DNA from: Streptomyces sp. NBC_01689
GTDB taxonomy: Bacteria; Actinomycetota; Actinomycetes; Streptomycetales; Streptomycetaceae
DNA length: 64,000 nucleotides
Direction: 5' to 3'
NCBI RefSeq assembly: GCF_036250675.1
Contig: NZ_CP109592.1
Coordinates: 8,866,001 to 8,930,000, forward strand
Under the pieces are notes generated by a model, which was not told the origin of the DNA, searched no databases, and saw only the letters and a list, made by a program, of their open reading frames with translations. Below, piece by piece: positions 8,233 to 18,913 of this stretch. Numbering within the stretch: the first letter of the stretch is position 1; the number at the start of each line of letters is the position of its first letter. Made by a program: the position numbers and the translations under genes.

Positions 8233-9479
8233 CGGCCGACCGGCACGGCGGCCGCGGCGCGGTCGGCCCGGCGGGACAGGGACACCGCTCCGGCGAGCTT
8301 GTCGATCGATGGCGGAACGTCCCAGTCCTCCCGGCGCAGGGAGGCGAGCGTGTTCGCGGGCACGACCACCAGGTCCGGGGCTCCGGTCTCCACCGCCCGG
8401 ACCAGGAGCTCCCAGGCCGCCTCCCAGCGTGACCTCTCCGGTCGTCCGCGGACCGCCTCCACCACACCGTCGAGCACGGCCTGGCGCAGATCCCCCCGTT
8501 CCGGCAGGACGGCGTTCGCCGGGTCGGCGAGCAGGAGTTCGGGGTCCGGGAGGTCCATCCGGTCGATGGCGGCCAGCAGTTCCAGCCCGGGGCCGTCCCC
8601 CACGGTGCCCCGGACCAGCAGGGAGAGCACTTCGCGGGAGGAGCCCGCGGCCGTCGCGAACGCGATCAGACGCAGGGTCGACTCCCAGCTCCGGGGTGAG
8701 GGCCAGGGGCCGCCCCTGCGTGTCTCGTCGTTGGGCAGGCGGTGCACGAGCCCGGGGCGCGCGGCGAGCAGCCCGCACACCGCGCGACGGGCGAACTCCA
8801 CGGCTTCCGGGAGCCGTTCGGGGTCGAGCCGCGGGAGCGTGGCCCGGGGCCAGGTCCCGCCGAGCCCGCGGACGACCACCTCGTGGTCGTGCGTCCACTG
8901 AAGATGGACGAACCGGTTGGCCAGGGGCGGGCTCAGTTCCCAGCCGTCGGCGGCGGAGGCACGCGGGTTGGCGGCGGCCACGATACGGACCCGGGGCGGG
9001 AGCCGCAGCGTGCCGATCCGCCGTTCGAGGACGAGGCGGAGCAGGGCGGCCTGCACGGCCGGTGGCGCGGTGGACAGCTCGTCCAGGAACAGCAGTCCGC
9101 TGCCGGCCCGGACCAGCCGCACCGCCCAGTCCGGCGGCGCCATGGGCACCCCCTGTTCCGCCGGATCGTCGCCGACGACGGGCAGCCCCGAGAAGTCCGA
9201 CGGCTCGTGGACGCTGGCGATCACCGTGGTCAACGGCAGATCGAGGGCCGCCGCGAGCTGGGTGAGCGCCGCGGTCTTGCCGATCCCGGGTTCACCCCAC
9301 AGCAGGATGGGCAGGTCGGCGGCCACGGCCAGCGTGAGGGCCTCCAGCCGGCTGTCGGGACGCGGTTCGGTGGACGTGTCGCGCAGCAGGCTCGACAACG
9401 CTCCGGCGACATCGAGTTGAGCGGGCCGGTCCGGTACGGCACCGGTTGCGGTGGGGCGGGATACGGCGGGTACGGGCAT
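8229..9479 (-). CDS. MoxR-type AAA+ ATPase
   Basis: A 416-aa AAA+ ATPase of the MoxR/dynein-like group. Walker A is GEPGIGKTAA (about residue 62), Walker B is LLFLDELSTAPPAVQAALL (about residue 130), and sensor-1 is VAAANPRASAADG. The C-terminal half has the helical lid and a longer extension than compact MoxR proteins (about 320 aa). It is co-directional with and coupled to the VWA gene downstream, the classical MoxR-vWA arrangement. The start at 9479 follows AAAGGTGATC. It is preceded by a 149-nt gap holding a 9-bp tandem repeat. Confidence 0.92.
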   Translation of the reverse strand: MPVPAVSRPTATGAVPDRPAQLDVAGALSSLLRDTSTEPRPDSRLEALTLAVAADLPILLWGEPGIGKTAALTQLAAALDLPLTTVIASVHEPSDFSGLPVVGDDPAEQGVPMAPPDWAVRLVRAGSGLLFLDELSTAPPAVQAALLRLVLERRIGTLRLPPRVRIVAAANPRASAADGWELSPPLANRFVHLQWTHDHEVVVRGLGGTWPRATLPRLDPERLPEAVEFARRAVCGLLAARPGLVHRLPNDETRRGGPWPSPRSWESTLRLIAFATAAGSSREVLSLLVRGTVGDGPGLELLAAIDRMDLPDPELLLADPANAVLPERGDLRQAVLDGVVEAVRGRPERSRWEAAWELLVRAVETGAPDLVVVPANTLASLRREDWDVPPSIDKLAGAVSLSRRADRAAAAVPVGR

Positions 9480-9545
9480 GAATGATCACCTTTGGGACGG
9501 GGGAGGGGTGGGCGGAGGAGTGGTGGGGAGACGGGTGTGATGGAG

Positions 9546-9581
9546 GAAGCCGGGGAAGCCGTGGAAGCCGAGGAAGCCGAG
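9546..9581. repeat. 9-bp tandem repeat, four copies, in the leader of the AAA ATPase gene
   Basis: Four units of GAAGCCGNG lie in the gap between the 496-aa gene and the ATPase gene. On the minus-strand transcript this is a pyrimidine-rich (CTTCCTCGG-like) stretch about 65-100 nt before the ATPase start. Confidence 0.75.
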
Positions 9582-9628
9582 GAGAGAGGCCTCGGGCACG
9601 GCGGAGGACGGAGGGACGGGCTCCTGGC

Positions 9629-11119
9629 TCAGCGGAAGGTCGCGTGGCGCGGGTGCGGGCGGCCGGGACCGGCCCGGCGAGAACCGCGGCGGACCCGATC
9701 GCCGTCGCGTCCCGACGCGGTGGCGAAGCCGGGTTCGGCGGCGAACCCGGGTCCGGTGCCGGGTCCGTCGCCGATCAGGCCGGCGCGGTAGAGGCCGTAC
9801 GTGATCCGCCCCCGCGCCGCCGCCTCCAGTTCGTCCCGCAGGGCTCCGGCGCGCAGCAGCGCGTCGGGGCCGAGCAGACCTTCGACGACGGCCAGGGCCC
9901 CCGCGGTGTCGCCGTGGTCCAGCCGCTCACGTACGCCGGCCAGACAGTCCGGACGGCGGTGTGCCGTGTCGATGGCGCGGAGGCAGGGAAGCGGGGTGCC
10001 GGTGAGCGAGGCCAGCAGTTCCTCGCGGCGGATCTCGTCCGGGTCATGGTCCAGCGGGGCCAGTACGCCGTCGACCAGGCCGATCCGGTGCTGCGAGCCC
10101 CGGCATTCGACGAGGTGCGGCTGTCCCCGCGGGTCCATGGGCGGGGGCGGGCGTACGGCGGACGGGCCCGGTGTCCCCGGTGCCAGCGCCGAGGCGACCA
10201 GCGGGTGCAGCCGGTCCAGCTCGATCGCGCCGGCGCGGATCAGGTCCAGGTCGGGCAGCACCCAGGTCGCCGCGTCGGGCAGGACCGGCAGGGTGGACGT
10301 GCCGGCCTGAGCGGACGAGGGCGCGATCCGTACCGGAGGCGGCCCGTCGCCGCCCGCGTCCCCGGCCAGGTGCAGCACCATCCGGTGCCGGGCCCCGATC
10401 CGCACGGAGACGGCGGCAGCGTCACTGCCGCTGCCGTGGGGCGGACCCTCGGCACGCAGCAGGATCGCCGCCTCGGCCGCCCATCGGCCGAGGGCGCACC
10501 GGTGCAGCCCCGGCACCCCGGCCAAGGCGTCCGTACCCGCCAAGAGGCCTTCTTCGGCTGTCAGTTGATCGGCACCGGAACGCGTCCGCAGTTCGTCCGT
10601 CCGCCGTGCGTCCCACAGGTGCCGGTGGAGATCGAGCCGGAACCGCCGGTCGGGATGAGGATGGGGGTGGCGACGGTCCCCGGCGTCGGGGCGGGAGGCG
10701 TCCCAGAGCGCGAGGCTGATCCGCTGGCCGGCGTCCGCCCAGCCCGGCGGGGTCCGTGCGACGAGGTGCACCGGGCTCGTACCGTCCCGTCCGGCACCGT
10801 CGTAGCGCGCCAGAGCGAGCGTCAGCCCGGGGCGCAGCAGCCCGTCCGGGGCGATCCTCGGCATGTGCCAGCGCAGCAGGTCGGGGGCGAGCCGGCGGAG
10901 ATCGGCCCGGATCTGGGTGGCGAGGTCCCGGCCGTGGGTGCGTGCCACCGAACGCGGGCCGAGGTCGACGTCGATACGCGCGGCGGCACACGCTCCCGCC
11001 CAGTCACCGGCCAGGCGGCGGGCGGTCGACGTCTCGATCATGGAGGGCGGCACGGCGAACTCGCGCACGCGCAGCCAGAGGGAAAGGCGGGTGTCCCCGT
11101 TCGCGGTGTGAGTGAGCAT
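9629..11119 (-). CDS. Hypothetical protein, third component of the MoxR-vWA cluster
   Basis: A 496-aa protein with no domain I recognise and no signal peptide or membrane helix. It begins MLTHTANGDTRLSLWLRV, has a mixed alpha/beta first half with WADAGQRISLALWDAS, and ends in an Arg/Gly-rich tail. Its position first in the run with the MoxR ATPase and VWA genes, all co-directional, suggests a dedicated partner, perhaps a substrate or effector. Known systems of this type (ternary vWA-MoxR-associated proteins) have a variable third protein. The ATG at 11119 fits AAGGTGA at 6-nt spacing better than the GTG at 11125. Confidence 0.7.
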   Translation of the reverse strand: MLTHTANGDTRLSLWLRVREFAVPPSMIETSTARRLAGDWAGACAAARIDVDLGPRSVARTHGRDLATQIRADLRRLAPDLLRWHMPRIAPDGLLRPGLTLALARYDGAGRDGTSPVHLVARTPPGWADAGQRISLALWDASRPDAGDRRHPHPHPDRRFRLDLHRHLWDARRTDELRTRSGADQLTAEEGLLAGTDALAGVPGLHRCALGRWAAEAAILLRAEGPPHGSGSDAAAVSVRIGARHRMVLHLAGDAGGDGPPPVRIAPSSAQAGTSTLPVLPDAATWVLPDLDLIRAGAIELDRLHPLVASALAPGTPGPSAVRPPPPMDPRGQPHLVECRGSQHRIGLVDGVLAPLDHDPDEIRREELLASLTGTPLPCLRAIDTAHRRPDCLAGVRERLDHGDTAGALAVVEGLLGPDALLRAGALRDELEAAARGRITYGLYRAGLIGDGPGTGPGFAAEPGFATASGRDGDRVRRGSRRAGPGRPHPRHATFR

Positions 11120-11220
11120 CAGCACTCACCTTGCGCGGACGGGGCCCCCAATCTGAGAACAGAGTGAGTCGGCATCGCCGGGATCGTAGCCGTCCCGCGC
11201 CGCGAGGTGCCAGGGATTTT

Positions 11221-11297
11221 CGAACGGGCCGTCGAACAGGGCGTCGGACCGGCCGTCGGAGGGGTGGGCGGACGGGCCGTCGGAGGGGCGGGCGGTT
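11221..11297. repeat. 12-bp / 24-bp degenerate tandem repeat
   Basis: Three 12-bp units of the form CGRACVGGSCGT (11221-11256) are followed by CGGAGGGGTGGGCGG and CGGAGGGGCGGGCGG blocks separated by another ACGGGCCGT. The array is non-coding, between argG and the MoxR-vWA cluster. Confidence 0.65.
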
Positions 11298-11338
11298 CGC
11301 CGGCGTGCCGCCCGGTGGTTCCCGTGGGGAGGAACGGA

Positions 11339-11373
11339 GGAGGGGGAGACGGACGCGGTCCGTCTCCCCCTCC
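11339..11373 (-). terminator. argG transcription terminator
   Basis: A perfect 16-bp stem (GGAGGGGGAGACGGAC on one arm) with a 3-nt loop, about 50 nt beyond the argG stop codon. The stem is the longest tight-loop hairpin found in the window. Confidence 0.85.
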
Positions 11374-11424
11374 TTTCCCCTGACGCGCGGCCTCCCCGGG
11401 GACGCCGTGCGCGGCCGGGGCCGG

Positions 11425-13701
<2,277 letters not shown>

Positions 13702-13714
<13 letters not shown>

Positions 13715-14718
13715 GGGCCGACGACCGCATCCGCGCGGCGGGTCCGCGGCACACGGTGGCGGTGCTCGCCTTCGACGGGGTGCAGCTGCTCGACGTGGCG
13801 GGCCCCGCCGAGGTGTTCACCACGGCGAACGAGGACGGTGCCGACTACGACGTACGCATCGTGTCGGAGACCGGCGGGGACATCCGCACCTCCTCCGGGG
13901 TGCGGCTCAGCGCCGACACGGCGGCGGCGGAGCTGCCCGGGCGGCTCGGGACCCTCGTGGTGCCCGGCCGCCCCGACTGGCGGCGGGCGGTCGGTGACCG
14001 TCCTCTGATGGACCTGGTGACGACGCTCTCCGCGCGCGCGTCGCGCACCGCGTCGGTCTGCGCGGGCGCCTTCCTGCTGGCCGAGGCCGGGATCCTGGAC
14101 GGCCGCCGGGCCGCGACCCACTGGCGCCTCGCGGCCGAACTCGCCGCGCGCTACCCCCGGGTGCGCGTGGAGGCGGACCCCGTGTTCGTCCAGGACGGCG
14201 CCGTCCTGACCTCGGCGGGTGTCACGACCGGCATCGATCTGGCCCTCGCCCTCGTCGAGGCGGACCACGGCGCGGACCTCGCCCGCGCCGTCGCCCAGCA
14301 ACTCGTGGTCTTCATGGCCCGCCCGGCCGGTCAGTCCCAGTTCAGCGCCCGGATGACCCCGCGCCGCTCGGGACATCCCACGCTGCGCGGCGTCATGGAC
14401 GCGATCGCCGCCGACCCGGCGGAGGCCCATCACATGGACGCGCTCGCGCTGCAGGCGGGCGTCAGCACCCGGCATCTGAGCCGGCTCTTCCGCACGGAGG
14501 TGGGCATGACGCCCGGGCGGTATGTGGAGTTGGTACGGGTGGAAGCCGCGCAGGCCCTGCTCACGAGCGGCGACGACTCGGTGGACGCCGTCGCCGAACG
14601 CTCCGGCTTCGGCTCCGCCGAATCCATGCGGCGCAGCTTCCAGCACCTCCTCGGTGTCGCCCCCACCGTCTACCGCGCCCGCTTCCGGAGCACGGCGGAG
14701 CAGGGGTCCGGGGGCTGA
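13702..14718 (+). CDS. GlxA-family transcriptional regulator (DJ-1/PfpI + AraC helix-turn-helix)
   Basis: A 338-aa regulator. The N-terminal DJ-1/PfpI amidase-like domain has VAVLAFDGVQLLDVAGPAEVF and the elbow SVCAGAFLLAEAGILDGR. The C-terminal AraC-type double helix-turn-helix has LALQAGVSTRHLSRLFRTE and VDAVAERSGFGSAESMRRSF. The start is GTG 13702 or GTG 13711; the latter forms a GTGA overlap with the upstream HD gene. Overlap implies coupled translation and a shared physiological job, probably sensing a small amide or aldehyde-like metabolite. Confidence 0.93.
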
Positions 14719-14947
14719 GCCGGGTACCGACGGGTCCGCCCGGGGGACCGGGGGGAGGGGCGCCCACCGGCGGGTGTCCGTCACCTCGCCCCCGGCGCAC
14801 CCGACAGGGGCCCGGTCTCCCGTTGCGGCGGGCCCCCGGTGTCCAGCAGGCCACCCGGGTCCGCCAGACCTATCGTGGAGAGGAGGAACATGCGACCGCA
14901 CACCCGGGAGGTGTGCGCCCGAGATCCCCGACCTCAGGGAGCGCGTC

Positions 14948-15358
14948 ATGTCGCGCAGCAGCAACTTCGCCGTCCTGGAGAACTTCGGGTCAGCGGTGAA
15001 CAGTGACCATCTCGGCGAGCTGGACGAATACGTGGCGCCGGCCTCCGTGGACCACGACCCCGCCCCGGGCCAGGCCCCCGGACCCGAGGGCTACGAGGAG
15101 ATGTTCGCCACGATGAGACGGGCCTTCCCCGATCTGCACATCGAGGTCGAACACGTCATGGCGACCGACGACGAGATCGCCTTCGCGTACACCATCACGG
15201 GCACCCATCTCGGTGAATTGATGGGCTACAGCCCGACCGGCAGGACGGTGAGCTACCGGGGCATGCAGATCAGCCGGTTCGCCGACGGGAAGATGGTCGA
15301 ACGCTGGGGCAGCAGCGACGAGCTCGGCATGCTCCGCCAGCTCGGGCTCATCCCGTGA
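14948..15358 (+). CDS. SnoaL-like ester cyclase family protein
   Basis: A 136-aa SnoaL-type alpha+beta barrel protein: FAVLENFGSAVNSDHLGELDEYVAPASVDHDPAP, then GYEEMFATMRRAFPDLHIEVE and GYSPTGRTVSYRGMQISRFADGKMVERW in the order typical of predicted ester cyclases. It has no signal peptide. The ATG at 14948 follows GGGAGCGCGTC. The family includes polyketide cyclases, but no polyketide genes are near, so a general small-molecule role is more likely. Confidence 0.88.
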   Translation: MSRSSNFAVLENFGSAVNSDHLGELDEYVAPASVDHDPAPGQAPGPEGYEEMFATMRRAFPDLHIEVEHVMATDDEIAFAYTITGTHLGELMGYSPTGRTVSYRGMQISRFADGKMVERWGSSDELGMLRQLGLIP

Positions 15359-15508
15359 CCCTCGCGGGCCCTCGGTGAGCGCACCTCCCTCAAGAACGCC
15401 TACCCGGCGCCGAGTTCGGCCTCCCGGCCCCCGCGGCCGGGACGTCACGGCAGCGGCCGGCTCGGCACCGCGGGGGGCGGTGACCGGTCCGCTCACCGGG
15501 AGGCAGCG

Positions 15509-17275
15509 ATGAGCACCGACGAGGGAGCCGCGCGGGGCCGAGGCGACGGCACGCGGGTCACCCCCGCGGAAACGGTGTCGGCCGAGCCGGAGTCCCCTGA
15601 CCCGGAGTCAACCGACGCGGAGTCCACCGAGGCGGAACCTGTCGCGCCGGAACCCGTCGCGCCGGAATGGGCCGAGCCGGAGGGCACGGCGGCGGCGGTC
15701 GTCGACGCGGACGGGACCATCGCGGGATGGACCCAGGGCGCGCAACGGCTCCTGGGCTACGAGCCCGAGGAGGTTCTCGGCCGTCCGTTCGCGGATCTGC
15801 TGGCTCCCACCGGGGCTCCCCAGCTGTGTCACCGGCGCGGGCACCGGCTGGAGGGAGAGCTGCGCATCTCCCGACTGGCCGCACGGGACGGCGCACCCCG
15901 GTGGCTCGCCGCGTTCGACCCCCATCCCGACGCCCGGCGACGGCTCGCGAGCGAGCGCCTGGCCCTGCTGAGTGAGGCCAGCACCCGGATCGGCACCACC
16001 CTCGACGTCATGCAGACCGGGCAGGAACTGGCCGACTTCGCCGTCCCGCGGCTGGCCGACTACGTCACCGTGGACCTGGTGGACTCCGTGTTCCTCGGCG
16101 AGGAACCCCTGGCACGGCTCGGGCGGGACGCCGGACGCGTCCCCGTCTTCCGACGAGCGGGGGTGGCGTCCATCCACGAGGGCATCCCCGAGTCGTTGTG
16201 GGACCGCGGGGAGCCCGTCTTCGTACCGCCCGCCTCACCCTTCACCACGGTACTGACGACGGGCAGGTCCTTCCTCGAACCGATGCTGCGGAGATCCCTC
16301 GGCACCTGGCTGCGGTGCGATCCGCAGCGGACCCGGGTCATCCGGACCACCGACATGCACACCGTGATGATGGTGCCGATCAAGGCGAGGGGCGTCGTCC
16401 TCGGAATCGCCGTCTTCGTCCGGACCGACAATCCCGCCCCGTTCGAGCAGGACGACCTGGTCCTCGCGGAGGAACTCGTCGACCGCGCGGCCCTGAGTCT
16501 CGACAACGCCCATCGTTACACTCGCGAACACATCGCTGCCCTGGCCCTGCAGCGCAACCTGCTCCCGCCCCGGCTGTCCGGAGGACCGGCCCTGGAGGTG
16601 AGCTCACGTTATCTGCCCGCCGACCTGGACCACGGGGTGGGCGGCGACTGGTACGACGTGATCGCGCTCCCCGGCGACCGCGTGGCCCTGGTCGTCGGCG
16701 ACGTGGTCGGTCACGGCATCCAGGCGGCGGCCGCGATGGGCAGGCTGCGCACCGCGCTGCGTACGCTCGCGGACCAGGACCTGCCGCCCGTCGAGCTGCT
16801 GACGCGCCTGGACCGCACGGTCGGCCGCCTGACCCAGGAGGACGCGGACACCCCGGGTGCCACCGTCTCCGGCGTGGGCGCGACCTGCCTGTACATCGTC
16901 TACGACCCGGCCGGGCGACTCGTCGACATCGCCGGAGCCGGTCACCCCCCGCCCGTCGTCGTGAGTCCCGCCGGCCGGGCGACGGTCACGGAGATCCCGT
17001 CCGGCGCCCCGATCGGCCTGGGTCTCGGGCACTTCGAGTCCGTCCGCATCGCGATCCCCGACGGGAGCCTGATCGCCCTGTACACCGACGGACTGGTCGA
17101 ATTCCCGACCGAGGACATCGAGTCCGGGATATGCCGCCTCGCCGCCGCCCTGGCCCACCCGGCGCTGCCCCTGGAGGAGCTGTGCGACCGGGCCGTCGCC
17201 GCCCGCCGCACCCCCTCCCCGTCCGACGACGCCACCCTGCTGCTGGCCCGGACCGGTCCCATCGGTACGCACTGA
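15509..17275 (+). CDS. PAS-GAF-SpoIIE PP2C-type protein phosphatase
   Basis: A 588-aa serine phosphatase. Residues 1-60 are a low-complexity acidic Pro/Glu stretch with PES/TEAE repeats. A PAS domain follows (VVDADGTIAGWTQGAQRLLGYEPEEVLGR), then a GAF domain (LLSEASTRIGTTLDV to ELVDRAALSLDNA). The C-terminal SpoIIE/PP2C domain has GVGGDWYDVI, VGDVVGHGIQAAAAM and the metal-binding DDATLLLAR. Such enzymes reverse anti-sigma kinase phosphorylation of anti-anti-sigma factors; the partner is not in this cluster. The ATG at 15509 follows GGGAGGCAGCG. An 11-C homopolymer follows shortly after the stop. Confidence 0.94.
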   Translation: MSTDEGAARGRGDGTRVTPAETVSAEPESPDPESTDAESTEAEPVAPEPVAPEWAEPEGTAAAVVDADGTIAGWTQGAQRLLGYEPEEVLGRPFADLLAPTGAPQLCHRRGHRLEGELRISRLAARDGAPRWLAAFDPHPDARRRLASERLALLSEASTRIGTTLDVMQTGQELADFAVPRLADYVTVDLVDSVFLGEEPLARLGRDAGRVPVFRRAGVASIHEGIPESLWDRGEPVFVPPASPFTTVLTTGRSFLEPMLRRSLGTWLRCDPQRTRVIRTTDMHTVMMVPIKARGVVLGIAVFVRTDNPAPFEQDDLVLAEELVDRAALSLDNAHRYTREHIAALALQRNLLPPRLSGGPALEVSSRYLPADLDHGVGGDWYDVIALPGDRVALVVGDVVGHGIQAAAAMGRLRTALRTLADQDLPPVELLTRLDRTVGRLTQEDADTPGATVSGVGATCLYIVYDPAGRLVDIAGAGHPPPVVVSPAGRATVTEIPSGAPIGLGLGHFESVRIAIPDGSLIALYTDGLVEFPTEDIESGICRLAAALAHPALPLEELCDRAVAARRTPSPSDDATLLLARTGPIGTH

Positions 17276-17285
17276 CTCTCTCTCT

Positions 17286-17296
17286 CCCCCCCCCCC
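17286..17296. repeat. Homopolymer of 11 C after the PP2C gene
   Basis: A (CT)n stretch leads into 11 consecutive C 10 nt after the phosphatase stop codon. It is prone to slippage or sequencing error but non-coding. Confidence 0.85.
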
Positions 17297-17337
17297 GCGA
17301 CCCGGCCGCGTGCGCGGGGCGATGACCCGTACGCCGT

Positions 17338-17457
17338 CCGACCTGGATCACCGGGCCGTGCCCGACCTGGATCACCGTGCCGTGTCCGGCTCGGGTCGCA
17401 CGGCCGTGTCCGACGTTGATCGGTGGGCCGTGTCCGGCCCGGATCCGTGGGCCGTTG
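17338..17457. repeat. 24-bp tandem repeat, five copies
   Basis: Five head-to-tail 24-bp units, each starting CCG(A/G)C and ending (G/C)GCCGTGT. The first two are 23-of-24-like copies (CCGACCTGGATCACCG...), the others diverged. They fill most of the 297-nt gap between the PP2C gene and the carbonic anhydrase gene. Because 24 is divisible by three all frames stay open, giving spurious ORFs with DLDHRAV-type repeats; I do not call a gene. Confidence 0.85.
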
Positions 17458-17572
17458 GTGGCAATGCGGCCCCCGCCCACTGGCGCCTGCCGCCGGGGCG
17501 CACGTGCCGCGCTGAACAATCGCCCTGGTCAGGACGCGCAGACGTCCAGGAGCGGTGACGAGGGGAACGACG

Positions 17573-18442
17573 ATGGACAGGGACGGACGCCAGGAACAGC
17601 CGGGACGACCGGAACACCCGCGGGACCACGGAGAATCGGACCGGCCGGGACAGCCGCGGCGCAGAGCGCTTCTCACCGGTGCCTTCACGGTCGCGGCGGT
17701 CGCGGCCGCGGGATGCTCCCCCAGGGATTCAGTGGTGTCGCCCGCCGGGACACCGCCGACGCCGACGCCGACGCCGAGTGCGCCGTCGACGCCGCCCACC
17801 AGTGCTCCGGCGACGGCCGGCGCGTCACCGACACCGCGGCCGAAGACGCCCGCCGAGGCCTTCACGCGGCTCATGGACGGCAACAAGCGCTGGGTGAGCG
17901 GGCATCTCGAGCACCCCGACCGCGACCCCGACCGGCGGGAACTCGTCGCCCAGGAGCAGGTGCCCTTCGGTTCGGTCCTGTCGTGCATCGACTCCCGGGT
18001 GCCGCCCGAGCTGCTCTTCGACACCGGACTGGGCGACCTCTACGTGATGCGCACGGGCGGGGAGGCGGTCGGCCCGGTGGTCATCGGGTCGGTCGAGTAC
18101 GGACCCATGACGAGTGGGACCCCGCTCGTCGTCGTCCTCGGACACCAGCGGTGCGGCGCGGTCGCGGCCGCGTACAAGTCGATTCGCGACAGCAAACCAT
18201 TGCCGGGCAAGCTGCAGGCGATCGTAGAGGCGCTGCGTCCGGCGTACGAGCGGACGGCCCGGGACCGCGGGTCCGACCCGGTCGAGACCATGGCCCGCGC
18301 CCAGGTCAAGCTGACCGCGGACGATCTGCGCTCCAACAAGGACCTCGCACCGCTCGTGAAGAAGGGCGTCCTCGCCGTGGTCGGCGCCTACTACTCGCTG
18401 GACACCGGCAAGGTGGAGATCCTGACCGGCGCACCCTCCTGA
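17573..18442 (+). CDS. Tat-exported lipoprotein beta-carbonic anhydrase
   Basis: A 289-aa beta-class carbonic anhydrase with an unusual front end. Residues 1-35 are charged, then RRRALLTGAFTVAAVAAAGC forms a twin-arginine-like signal with a lipobox Cys (AAGC). A Thr/Pro-rich linker follows (TPTPTPSAPSTPP...). The enzyme domain has the zinc ligands Cys in SCIDSRVPPELLFD, then GHQRCGAVAA (His and Cys); CxDxR and HxxC are intact. It would hydrate CO2 on the outer membrane face. The ATG at 17573 is favoured by GAGGGGAACG; a GTG at 17555 would add six residues. Confidence 0.92.
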   Translation: MDRDGRQEQPGRPEHPRDHGESDRPGQPRRRALLTGAFTVAAVAAAGCSPRDSVVSPAGTPPTPTPTPSAPSTPPTSAPATAGASPTPRPKTPAEAFTRLMDGNKRWVSGHLEHPDRDPDRRELVAQEQVPFGSVLSCIDSRVPPELLFDTGLGDLYVMRTGGEAVGPVVIGSVEYGPMTSGTPLVVVLGHQRCGAVAAAYKSIRDSKPLPGKLQAIVEALRPAYERTARDRGSDPVETMARAQVKLTADDLRSNKDLAPLVKKGVLAVVGAYYSLDTGKVEILTGAPS

Positions 18443-18808
18443 GGTCTCCTGGGCGGACGAGTGCCCCCTCGGGTCGCGGAGGGGGCGCGGCCGGCGCGCC
18501 GCGGCGTCCCCGCAGGGCCGCCGCCGGTTGGGTGAAGCACCCGGGTGCACCGGCCGTGGAGTGCGTCCGCGTCCGGACGGTTCCGGTTCACTCACCCGGC
18601 CGGTGGTGCGGAAAGCGTGGTGACGTCTCGTACGGAGGCGCGGTCCGACCGTCGTTCGGCCGTCACTCCCCGGTGTGAAACGGCCCGAACTGCGGGCCTT
18701 TGCCGTGCCGCCTCGGAGGCGGCTCCGTCTCCTGATGGCCGTTGCTCTCTGGTGGTCGGCGGATTCGCCGTGTAGCGTCGCTCGCAGATGTCGTGGTTCG
18801 CAGTACCT

Positions 18809-18833
18809 GCCCGCGCTCCGGTGCGGGCTTTTT
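18809..18833 (+). terminator. Intrinsic terminator / attenuator in the cold-shock gene leader
   Basis: GCCCGC, an 8-nt loop, and GCGGGC (18809-18828) are followed directly by TTTTT (18829-18833), a textbook intrinsic terminator that is rare in this GC-rich genome. It lies about 80 nt upstream of the cold-shock start and about 50 nt after a possible -10 (TAGCGT near 18774), so it could end a short leader RNA or act as an attenuator. Confidence 0.7.
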
Positions 18834-18868
18834 GCTGTGCAGTGCCTGAGGACCAGGGCGATCACCTC

Positions 18869-18891
18869 CGGATCCGCGCGGTGCGGATCCG
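18869..18891 (+). promoter_or_regulatory. Second leader hairpin of the cold-shock gene
   Basis: A perfect 9-bp stem CGGATCCGC / GCGGATCCG with a 5-nt loop, ending 22 nt before the ATG. It is close enough to the ribosome-binding region (GAGAGGC) to influence translation with temperature. Confidence 0.55.
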
Positions 18892-18913
18892 AAATCGACT
18901 GAGAGGCATTGAC

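Larger units (their letters stand above)
11120..11424. other. Intergenic region between the MoxR-vWA cluster and argG
   Basis: About 305 nt without a gene. From left it holds the start region of the 496-aa gene, a 12/24-bp degenerate repeat (11221-11297), and the long argG terminator hairpin (11339-11373). Confidence 0.7.
18443..18913. other. Intergenic/leader region before the cold-shock gene
   Basis: About 470 nt without a protein gene. The right-hand 130 nt hold two perfect hairpins (18809-18833 and 18869-18891), described separately, in what looks like a structured 5' leader. Left of that I see nothing beyond GC-rich spacer. Confidence 0.6.

Noticed and set aside
17310-17558. An 82-codon frame with DLDHRAV-type repeats
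   Set aside because: Produced entirely by the 24-bp tandem repeat; no ribosome-binding site or conserved domain.
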